DNA from: Salvia splendens
Lineage: Eukaryota > Streptophyta > Magnoliopsida > Lamiales > Lamiaceae
Reading direction: 5' to 3'
Assembly (NCBI RefSeq): GCF_004379255.2
Contig: NC_056051.1
Coordinates: 6,784,062-6,848,061 of the forward strand
Length of the DNA: 64,000 bases
Shown here one piece after another: positions 56,301-64,000 of this stretch. Both the position numbers and the translations under genes were made by a program. Within the stretch, counting starts at the first letter, position 1. Every line of letters begins with the position of its first letter. The notes under the pieces are model-generated. The model worked only from the letters and a program-made list of their open reading frames with translations. It did no database searches and was not told the origin of the DNA.

Positions 56301-59300
56301 AGCCTGTTGCAACCGAAGAATATATGGATTGGTTTCGGCAGATAACTGTGGTGTATTTAACCAAACCCGGCGTGCGTGCTGAACAGGGCTTCCACGAAAC
56401 GGCATCTTCTCATAGATTCGCGGTAAATTATTCATACTTAACCAAACCCTAGTTAATTATTTAAATTCATATTATGATATGTATTTAACTTTGATAATTG
56501 TAGGTGGAGACACTTCACAACGTGCGCCACTTTCTAAGTGGCCAAGATACGACATAACATCCGGCTTTGGGAACCATTTCGAGGATGATTGAAGAAGGAC
56601 TGCGGATATCCGGGGAGGCTGAGCGGATGGACTACCGTCCTTCGCAGCGCTCTGCAATGGACGTGGACGTACCCGTAAGGCAAAAGGCAAAACGACGAAC
56701 CAAAAAGAAAACCGCCTGCGGAGAGTCGTCATCTCAGCCCCTACACCGCTCCGATGACGATTTTGTGGAACCACCTCTACCTAGATCTGCAGTTCGAGAC
56801 CGTCATTCTGTCAGCCACACCGGTGGTACCGTAAAAGATATTGGCCTCAGTGATGTCCCCACTTCTCCACCGTGGTCGTCTGTGCAAGATGACTTTTTTG
56901 GGGTGGATCTAGAGAACACTGTTGTTCAAGATACTCCTCCCTCAAGGATCCCTAGATCTACATCCAGAATTGGGAAGGGGATACGGGGTTTGTTTATGCG
57001 GAAACGGCGAGATGATTAAACTAATTTGATACTTTCTATTGATATTGGTGGTTTTTCATTGATTTGAACTCGTTATATTAGTAATTTGATAAATCCTCTT
57101 TTTACACGTATTCATATTGATATTTTGAATTCTTTATATTACTTATTGGTCGACGATAGGAACAAACACGCCATTCCCAGTTGGCCTTTTTATGTCACTA
57201 AAATTTTGTATAAAACGCCACTCCAATTGGCGTTTTTAACTTGGGAAAAATTTGGCCAAATTTCCCTACGCGGACATTCTGCATAAACACGCCACTTTCG
57301 TTGGCGTGTTTTAAAAGACGCCAACAGTATTGGCGTTTTTCGTGGAAAACGCCAACGGAGATGGCGTTTTTATCTTTGGGAAAAATTTTGCCAAATTTTC
57401 CTACGTTGTAGCGGACATTCTGCATAAACACGCCACTGTCGTTGGCGTGTTTTAAAAGACGCCAATAGTATTGGCGTTGTTTGTGGAAAACGCCAACGGA
57501 GATGGCGTTTTTACCTTGGGAAAAAATTTGCCAAATTTTCCTACGTTGTAGCGGACATTCTGCATAAACACGCCACTGTCGTTGGCGTTTTTAGTGGAAA
57601 ACGCTTACCTTGGGAAAAATTTGGCTTGGGAAAATTTTGGCGAGTAAAACGTTACAATGTTCAATTCAATAAATAGCTACGATTATAAACAGAACAATGT
57701 TCAATTCAACTAAATAGTTGTTACACATTCAATTGTCTCGCCTTCTCCGGGTAAAGAAGCTACGGATACCCTTCCCGATTCTGGCGGTGGAGAGTCTAGA
57801 CGGAGGAGTATCTTGCACAACGACATTCTCTAAATCAACCTCAAAAAAATCGTCTCGCACAGAAGACCTAGGTGGAGAATGTGGGATATCACTGAGCCCA
57901 ATGTCGTCGCCTGTACCACCAGTGTGGCTGACAGAATGCCGACCTCGAACTGCAGATCTTGGTGGAGGTGGAGGCATAAAATCGTGATCTGCATCATCAG
58001 TGTGGCTGATAGAATGACGACCTCGAACTGCAGATCTTGATGGAGGTGGAGGCATAAAATCGTCAGCGGCACAATCTACCAACTGAGTATCCATCCTTGA
58101 AGAAGCATTCGGGCAGTTGCGTCTGTCGTGCCCTGGTTGACGGCAATGTTTACATCGGCGTCGGGCGCGTGGCTGGTCAGCTTCACGGACATCCATCTGA
58201 TTAGGAATCCTAGTAGTACGATATCGACCTCGACTTTTAGGCATTAACTGGGCTCGTGAACATTGCAAAGTCCATTCAGGCACATCCCAATAATCTTGGT
58301 GTCTGATTGGATTGAACACCGTAGAATATTGGTGTACCCAAACACTTGTGCGGTATACGTTATCAACAAGCGACAGCATGGGCTCGTTTCTAAACCGCGC
58401 AACTGCCGCTGCATGTGAACATGGAAGTCTCCACATCTGCCACTTTTGACATTTGCAGTTTGACTCCAAGTACTTTACCTTCCACTTATTACCGCCCTTT
58501 CCACCAATTCGACGCTTTGTTCGAACCACGTAAAGCCCTGCAATTGTGTTTGGGACTCTCACATTATGTAATTGACCTTTTACATCATTTTTGCACACCT
58601 TTTCATGGGCCCACGGGGTAAGTGGTGTGGCACACTGTGTTGATGCAATTGACCGCTCATTAAACCATTCTATTGTCCTCCAAAATATCAGATCAATGCA
58701 AGCTTTAATTGGGAGTTGTCTTGCGCCTCTCAACACATTGTTGTAAGATTCAACCATATTAGTGGTCATCTCACCCCATCTTTTGTGTTTGTCATACGCC
58801 AAACTCCATTTTTCTAACTCCACGGCATCAAGGTACTGCACAGCCTCGTTGTTGATGGTTCGAAGTAAACGACGTCTGATCTTAAACTTGCGTTTCTTTG
58901 TAGCAATACCAATTTTCCAAACAAGTTTTTTTACCACGATGCCTTTGTGATTCTGCAAAACATTTTTTCTAACATGTACCAAGCAAAATCTGTGATGCCC
59001 CACATTGGGTTCTTCTTTCCATATGGGAGAATTCATTGCATCTATGATTCCCACATGCCTATCAGATATTACACATATTTCATGCTTGGCTACGTGAATT
59101 CTAATACGTTCCATAAACCAATTCCAACTTTGTATGGTTCCTCATCAACAATGGCATATGCAATAGGCAAACATTTCTTATTAGCATCAAATCCAACGGC
59201 AATAAGAATTTTACCTCGATATCGTCCACGTAGATGAGTTCCATCAACGGTTAAAACTGGTTTGCATAGTTGAAAAGCCTCCACAGCTGGACCAAAAGCC

Positions 59301-62300
59301 CAAAATACGTACTTGAAAACCTTGTTCATACCGTTGCTTAATCTTTCATCATTTAACCATTCGACAATTGTGCCAGGATTTTGTCTTTGCAACTCATTCA
59401 AATAACCTGGTAAAACTTTGAAATTCCACGCCCACGAACCATACACAAGCTCAATAGCTGTCCTCCGAGCATACCATACTTTCTTGTAACTAACTTTCAC
59501 ATGAAATCTATTTTCAATATCCGCCACAATTGCTTTTACCTTGTAGCAAGGATCGTTTTCTATCTGATGTCGAACACTCAACGCTATCATACCCGACGAA
59601 AGATTAGCGTGCCCATTATAATTACGATCCCCCATGCAAGTATGAGCAGTGCTAAACACTCTAATTTGCCAGTGTTCATCATGCTTCCTCAATGTTGCTC
59701 GGCACTCCTACAAACATGGCGGTAAGGACTTATCTTTCGGATTTCCTTGTGGCCACTTACAAACTGCATGCCATCTCTTTCCTTTACTTTCAACAACTGT
59801 ATATTGTCGGATTTTTTCCAAATGCCAAAAAGTCACAGCTGACTTCAATTCCAATTTGGTTTTAAATTTAGTATGCAAACCGACATTGCTCGGATCTTTT
59901 TCACTCCAATAATGCACATTGAGATCATCAGACTCAAAGTTTTTTGGATCAAAACTATCATATGGACCTGGTAAGGTGCGAAAATAGTTCATACCAGGCT
60001 GTGGGAACTGTGGAACTACTCTTTCTCGTACTGCTCTTCCTCCAATTGATGTTTCTCCAACCACTGTTTCTCCAACCGGAATGGATGTTCTTGGAGCAAC
60101 AAATTGGTCCTCATCCGACGAAGCACCATCTGAATCTGTACTATCCGGATCGACATCTTCAGAATCATAAGGTGATTGTGGATCAAGAAAGTCGGCTTTA
60201 TCAGGACCAATTATGTCCTGAACCACATCACAGTTGTCAATGTCCCCTAAATGCACGCCTCCAATATCAAAATCTTGTGTTGTATCGAAGCATGGTTCTT
60301 GGCCTCTCGTTGACGTACCAACATCAAAATCTTGTGTTGCAGCGACATATGGTTCTCGGCCTCTCGTAGACGTACCAACATCATTACTCATGAGATGATG
60401 ACTATGTTGTTGAGTAATTGACGAATACTCAACATACAATTCAATTTGACTTCCTGTAGTCATACTCTCACTAAACATTAGTGGCATGTATACTTCTTCT
60501 AGTAAAATACCTATATACGTGATTGAAGATCCATAGAATATATGACGTTTCCATACTATTTGAAGTTTGTTTTCAAATATGTTTATCCTCATTCTTTCAC
60601 AAATTGTTTCCACAAGCTTTTCGTAGGAAATACTTTCATCCAACATAATCAATCCTTTTGCAAAACGAGGATCATATGAAATAACTGTTCCGGGAATTAT
60701 ATTTCCACCCCAATATAAATGGACACACCACGTCATACTATCTGCATTAATGTCAAACACAAATATTGGTCAAAAATATTTCTTTACAGTACACTACAAT
60801 ATATATTATCATAACAACCTATCAAATATGGGTAAAAAATTAGATATACTACAACATATAATACCATAACAATTGGTCAAAATATTTCTATTAATTACAA
60901 TACAATTTATAATACTATAACAATCCATCAAATAATTATATAAATTACACTACAATATATACTATCATAATAATCCATCAAATATTGGTAGACTAATGTT
61001 TGGAAGAATGAGTTAAAAATTAGCTATACTAACCGATTGCGAGTACTAATATTTGGAAGTAATGAGCCAAAATAGAAATCTACACGCTTCAATCCACCAC
61101 CGGGTTGACCCGACCAAGGCAAGAGTTTTCGCGTTTTTCAGCTTTGGGAAGGTTTTTCGCGTTTTGGGGAGGGAGGGAATGTGACTAGGGTCTGCGATTT
61201 TGGGGGAGATCTGAGAAATATGGTTCAACCAAAAAACGCCGATCAGGTTGGCGTTTTTTATGTTAAACACGCCAATGACCTTGGCGTTTTATAACTTAAA
61301 GACGCCATCAAGATTGGCGTGTTCAAATTTAAGTATTTTGGTTAAAAATACGAGCAAGATACGGTGCCATTGTAAAACGCCAACTATGTTGGCGTGTTTG
61401 CGTATAGACACGCCAATACTATTGGCGTTTTTACTTATAAACACGCCAACTTCATCGGCGTTTTTCCCATAAATGGAATTGATAACAAAATGGGTACATT
61501 TACGTAATTTTAAAAGCCAAGTAGCCTATATACGCGATTTTCTCAGGATCTTAGTGAAGGTTAATTGAGGCTTGATGCTAGAATCTTACGTAATAATTTT
61601 GAACTACTTTTGTTCGAACATTTTTACATTGAAGTAATTTAGTGTTATAGTGGTGTTTTCATTCGCTGATGATACCTTTATCATATGTAGTCACACACTG
61701 TTCGGGATTTTGATACCCATGCCACCTGCCTAGTTGGTAAATACGAGGTACCTCTTGTTCCCCGTTTCTGAATATTTCCTTCAAAAGCATAATTTCTACC
61801 TAACTAATATATTGTAGCTTTTTTATGCTTGCTCAAGACTGTGGATACATTCTATAGACGTTGTAGCAGTTCTGCTTTTATTGGACAAGTTTCAGTTCCG
61901 TTGCTCTGCATAAGTGCATTGGATGATCCAGTCTGCACTAGAGAAGCCATTCCTTGGGATGAATGCCGGTAGAGTTGTCCTCCATAAGTGACGACTTCCT
62001 TTCTACCCTTCCAATCCACCTTATATAGTGCGAAGATGTTTTCTTATGGCAGAGCAAATAAAAACGTAGTCATAGCTACATCTCTGCACGGAGGACATCT
62101 TGCGTTCTTTGAGGGCATAACTGGATCTCGCCTATGGTACTTCATTCGAACAATTTATTTTCTAGTCGAGTTATTTATAGCTTCTGAGTTACTGCATAAA
62201 CTAATTGAGAGAATTAATAGCTACAAGAACGTCGTCTTGTTTATTAGTGCAGTGTTTTGCCAAAGATCATACAATGTACGACTGTCTCGAGACATTTTTG

Positions 62301-63156
62301 AGTCTGTCCCCCTGTTTCCAAATTTAGATCGAACAATATTTCCATTACTACTACGTTCCACTCGAATGTAGAATAGCCTCACCTGGAAATTCAAATGTAA
62401 ACATAGTAAAAAAATTGTAGAAATTACAAGAATCTAGCATCTTTATGTTGAAACACAAATTCTTCTTCTTTCCACAGGTGGGTGAGAGCCATCAATGAAT
62501 TTCTCGGAGTTCTTCTCTCGAGTCCATACATGCACAAAAAGAACAAGGTGCACGGTCTTTTCGTCAATCTAATAGCTATCTCTGGTGTTTACTTTTGGTG
62601 ATAAGCAAAAATGTCGTCTAATCCACCACATGCTTCAAGTTTTGAGCTTTATTGATCATCTAATCTTTCAAATATAAAATACATCAAGCTTATGATGTCA
62701 TTAATCAATCCCCCTATTATGCTCTCATGATTGCAGGCGGAAACCGTAGGGCCTCACTCTCCTCGTATGCAAACTTCCATCGATCAAGGCCCATATCTGA
62801 ACCTAACTGATGGGATGGTGGCTGCAATGGGCAACGAGCACACAGATGGCGAGGAGACACGTGAAGATCGTGACCAGACTGATCAAACAGTTCCAGTTAC
62901 CGACAACCACGTCTCTAGTGGAAGGAAATCCCAATTTACTACCAATGATGCTAAAACCTCCGAAGATAATGGTGGATCGAAGGGCTCAGGGATCGTTCGG
63001 AGATGCTTGCACCAAGTTTCGCGTCAAAGCAACCAATCGATCTGGCTGCTTGCTTACATAGCCACCATGTCATCTTGGCCCCTAGCTGTGGCTGCGCTAC
63101 GCTATCTCCACAGAAGGAAGTTGATGAAAAGCTTACCGGGAAGAGGACCGAAATGA
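50303..63156 (+). CDS. EMB8: EMB8-like alpha/beta hydrolase, 14 exons, with a MULE in intron 9
   Basis: Exons: 50303-50562, 50929-51018, 51371-51432, 51829-51929, 52392-52481, 52721-52843, 52918-52995, 53246-53331, 53550-53598, 61691-61747, 61838-61968, 62053-62136, 62478-62547, 62737-63156. All phases agree and give 566 aa, near the family size. A hydrophobic segment at residues about 28-52 (SHYLAAAIFCFAVVLYNFLE) suggests a membrane anchor. The hydrolase domain follows: FVIIIPG-like strand (TPIVIIIPGLTSDS), nucleophile elbow GTSIGAN (Ser), the acid in SALDDPVCTREAIPW, and the His in LHGGHLAFFEG. A second hydrophobic stretch near the C-terminus (SIWLLAYIATMSSWPLAVAA) could be another anchor. 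EMB8 proteins are named from conifer embryogenesis; their substrate is unknown. Intron 9 is 8.1 kb, of which 7.65 kb is a Mutator-like element. Confidence 0.92.
53898..54054 (+). repeat. Left terminal inverted repeat of the MULE
   Basis: 157 bp, matching the inverse of 61,388-61,544 at 155 positions. Its inner part includes the first two ACGCC-N9-GGCGT dyads and the first half of a third. Confidence 0.93.
53981..54238. repeat. Left cluster of seven ACGCC-N9-GGCGT dyads
   Basis: Dyads start at 53,981, 54,014, 54,047, 54,122, 54,155, 54,188 and 54,220. Each is 5 bp, then exactly 9 bp, then the 5-bp inverse. Spacing between starts is 33, 33, 75, 33, 33 and 32 bases, so most units are about three helical turns apart. 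Centres differ (for example GATGAAGTT, AATAGTATT, AATGACATC) but favour AA…TT extensions of the dyad. Confidence 0.93.
54889..57019 (+). pseudogene. Plant-mobile-domain (MAIN-like) gene carried by the MULE
   Basis: Exons 54,889-55,742, 55,823-55,910, 55,991-56,422 and 56,504-57,019 join in phase (629 codons before the end). Exons 1-3 match the plant mobile domain: WNVPIHHRVLALVDQMGF, LITALIERWRPETHTF, VTLEDVEVLWGLRVDGEAVTG, then CLYHNLCEAA and LQLWAWERIP. Exon 4 has a basic patch (RQKAKRRTKKK) and a tail of about 85 residues homologous to the MURA tail. Two nonsense codons break it, TGA at 56,219 and TAA at 56,555, each one transition from TGG and CAA. A 5'-UTR intron (about 54,421-54,880) is possible. 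Host MAIN/MAIL proteins act in transposon silencing and meristem maintenance; the role inside a MULE is unknown. Confidence 0.88.
56753..57019 (+). repeat. Inverted repeat arm A: tail-coding segment of the plant-mobile-domain gene
   Basis: It encodes PRSAVRDRHSVSHTGGT, DIGLSDVP, DDFFGVDLEN, VVQDTPPSR and RIGKGIR. The minus strand of 57,729-57,992 encodes the same series at the end of MURA. The two arms are inverted and about 710 bp apart. Confidence 0.9.
57213..57595. repeat. Middle cluster of eight ACGCC-N9-GGCGT dyads between the convergent genes
   Basis: Eight perfect dyads lie between 57,213 and about 57,590; a ninth at about 57,168 is decayed. They are embedded in a local tandem repeat of about 140 bp (GCGGACATTCTGCATAAACA followed by CGCCACTNTCGTTGGCGT). 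The cluster begins about 190 bp after the stop of the mobile-domain gene and ends about 140 bp before the MURA stop. Confidence 0.92.
57729..57992 (-). repeat. Inverted repeat arm B: tail-coding segment of MURA
   Basis: On the minus strand it encodes PRSAVRGRHSVSHTGGT, DIGLSDIP, DDFFEVDLEN, VVQDTPPSR and RIGKGIR, the partner of arm A at 56,753-57,019. Just upstream in the gene, a DDFMPPPP…HS(I/V)SHT unit is duplicated in tandem. Confidence 0.9.
57729..60736 (-). pseudogene. MURA-type transposase of the MULE
   Basis: Read on the minus strand from an ATG at 60,736 (an upstream exon is possible). An N-terminal region (YEKLVETICERMRIN) is followed by an acidic linker, the Mutator DNA-binding domain (KTKLELKSAVTFWHLEKIRQ, HAVCKW), then the MULE catalytic domain: Asp in LTVDGTHLRGRY, Asp in CVISDRHVGIID and Glu in MTTNMVESYNN. 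A SWIM finger (CKCQKWQMWRLPCSHAAAV) and a CCHC knuckle (CKHCRQPGHDRRNCPN) follow, and last the tail shared with the mobile-domain protein. Breaks: a TAG at 59,708-59,710 within the DNA-binding region, probably from TGG, and a one-base loss at about 59,125-59,133. With two lesions in about 3 kb, inactivation is recent. Confidence 0.92.
61236..61460. repeat. Right cluster of six ACGCC-N9-GGCGT dyads
   Basis: Six dyads lie between about 61,236 and 61,460, three outside the right terminal repeat proper and three overlapping it. Centres include GATCAGGTT, AATGACCTT, ATCAAGATT, AACTATGTT, AATACTATT and AACTTCATC. Confidence 0.92.
61388..61544 (-). repeat. Right terminal inverted repeat of the MULE
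   Basis: The inverse of 53,898-54,054 with two substitutions. The outer end is followed by the target copy AGGATCTTAG. Confidence 0.93.
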
Positions 63157-63398
63157 TTGGACAGAGCCGTTGCACAGCCGTTGCACCGCCGTCTTTAACA
63201 AGTAAATGTGATCTCCCTTTCATTGAAGTATGAAAATTATGCTCTTTATAGTTAAATAAGCTTAAATTAAAGGAAAGTTCTCTTCATTTTGTTATGTTTC
63301 TGGTTTTGGCTTCATGTCTTTCATATTTGAAGAAACTTTACACCAAAAAAAAAGAGAAAAGAACAGAACTAAAGAATTTCATTTCATACAAGAATCTA

Positions 63399-64000
63399 TC
63401 ATACACCAGAACACCAAGAGGAGGCTGTAATAAGAATCCTATCTTGCCATCCTAGAGATATAGCTTTGCCGTTCTCTCTCTCAAAAACTCTAAAACCACC
63501 ATTTTCTCCATCATATTTTACAGGGCAACAATGACTTCTGATTTTCAGTAGCAACTTTGCTTGCATCACAGCCCTGCAGCTCTGCTCAACTCCCACAAAC
63601 CCCCTTCTCTCCATCCTCCCATTCCACGTCTCCATCTTCTCAAACCTCGGACAGCTCTCGCCGTCGTCTCTATCGTAGTTTATCGCACTCCTAATCTCCC
63701 TCCCTAGATGATCCCTCTCAATGCTCAGCCTCTCACCACTCTCTAATGGAAGGCAGTCATCTAGTGAATCGAACATGGCTGCGAATTGATGCAGTGACTC
63801 TATGAATCTAGACAAGAACTTGTTGCTGCTGCACTTGCCTTCGTGCTCGACTAGAACGACGATCGAGGGGTTAAGAGAGTAGACGTAGGATAGAGTTTCG
63901 GAGATTTTGGAGAGGGTTTTGAGTGAAGTGAGATGGAATACTAAGTTGATAGCGATTGTCTCGTTCTTCCTCGTCCTCACCTTCGCGTTCTTGGATCCTC
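63399..64000 (-). CDS. GRAS-family transcription regulator, C-terminal part (NSP2-like), runs off the right edge
   Basis: An uninterrupted minus-strand frame from the window edge to a TGA at 63,399-63,401, about 200 residues. It has LVFHLTSLKTLSKISETLS, LVEHEGKCSSNKFLSRFIES, LHQFAAMFDSLDDCLP, LGREI, FEKMETWNGRMERRGF and the terminal GWQDRILITASSW. The order is that of the PFYRE and SAW regions at the end of GRAS domains. The LHQFAAMFDSLDDCLPLES and LGREI wording is closest, in my memory, to NODULATION SIGNALING PATHWAY 2/SCL26 proteins, but the diagnostic N-terminal half is outside the window. GRAS proteins regulate transcription in the nucleus and usually have no introns, which fits. The tail-to-tail gap to the EMB8-like gene is only 242 bp. 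Confidence 0.88.
   Translation of the reverse strand, partial: GSKNAKVRTRKNETIAINLVFHLTSLKTLSKISETLSYVYSLNPSIVVLVEHEGKCSSNKFLSRFIESLHQFAAMFDSLDDCLPLESGERLSIERDHLGREIRSAINYDRDDGESCPRFEKMETWNGRMERRGFVGVEQSCRAVMQAKLLLKIRSHCCPVKYDGENGGFRVFERENGKAISLGWQDRILITASSWCSGV

Larger units (their letters stand above)
53898..61544. mobile_element. Mutator-like element (MULE), 7,647 bp, with two convergent genes
   Basis: A 10-bp target duplication AGGATCTTAG flanks it (53,888-53,897 and 61,545-61,554). Terminal inverted repeats of 157 bp (53,898-54,054; 61,388-61,544) start GAGAAAATCGCGTATATAGG and differ at two positions, so insertion is fairly recent. A plus-strand plant-mobile-domain gene (54,889-57,019) and a minus-strand MURA transposase gene (57,729-60,736) point at each other. 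Three clusters of a 19-bp dyad, ACGCC-N9-GGCGT, lie at the two ends and between the genes. It sits in intron 9 of the EMB8-like gene and does not touch its splice sites. Confidence 0.95.

Noticed and set aside
57718..57987. Plus-strand ORF at the end of the MURA gene
   Set aside because: It is the complement of the MURA tail; the minus-strand frame contains the zinc knuckle and catalytic domain upstream.

Overview
This window is plant nuclear DNA. It has spliced genes with AT-rich introns, TA-flanked CTCCCTCC...GGAGGGAG MITEs, plant-type copia, Tat and chromovirus retroelements, hAT, PIF/Harbinger and Mutator-like DNA transposons, and single-copy plant genes: a BAHD acyltransferase, a sucrose/H+ symporter, an EMB8-type hydrolase and a GRAS protein. 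A eudicot is likely, and gene style suggests an asterid, but I could not test the species.

Left third (1-27,336): a tandem array of BAHD acyltransferases of the benzyl-alcohol O-benzoyltransferase type. Copy 1 (about 744-2111) is a pseudogene cut on its left by a retroelement end. Copy 2 (4809-7643, three exons, 447 aa) is the only intact gene. Copy 3 (10,962-21,285) is split by an 8.6-kb copia retrotransposon, whose gag start itself carries a 3,010-bp solo LTR with a perfect CAATG target duplication. Copy 4 keeps only about ten codons before a chromovirus. A 2.1-kb non-autonomous LTR element with an orphan 488-codon ORF lies upstream of copy 4, and a 1.08-kb hAT element nested in a Stowaway-like MITE lies between copies 3 and 4.

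Centre (27,337-41,544): retroelements on the minus strand. A 5'-truncated chromovirus is fused, inside its reverse transcriptase, to a very young Tat-lineage Ty3/gypsy element. The Tat element has an intact dual-RNase-H pol, a gag-pro/pol boundary with one UAG in a leaky-stop context, an antisense spliced gene between pol and the 3' LTR, and an extra gag stub beyond the 3' LTR.

Right third (41,545-64,000): ordinary genes. There is a type-I sucrose transporter (44,193-47,248, four exons, 506 aa), an internally deleted PIF/Harbinger element (48,748-50,028), a 14-exon EMB8-like alpha/beta hydrolase (50,303-63,156, 566 aa), and the 3' part of a GRAS gene on the minus strand running off the right edge.

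The most unusual object is the 7.65-kb Mutator-like element (53,898-61,544) inside intron 9 of the EMB8-like gene. It carries two convergent genes, as maize MuDR does: a MURA transposase on the minus strand and a plant-mobile-domain (MAIN-like) protein on the plus strand in the mudrB position. The two proteins end in a homologous tail of about 85 residues, and 21 copies of a dyad ACGCC-N9-GGCGT with exactly nine spacer bases occur in three clusters: one at each end and one between the two genes. Both genes carry a few disabling mutations, so this copy is probably not autonomous.

All calls come from reading the sequence and remembered family features; no database search was run.
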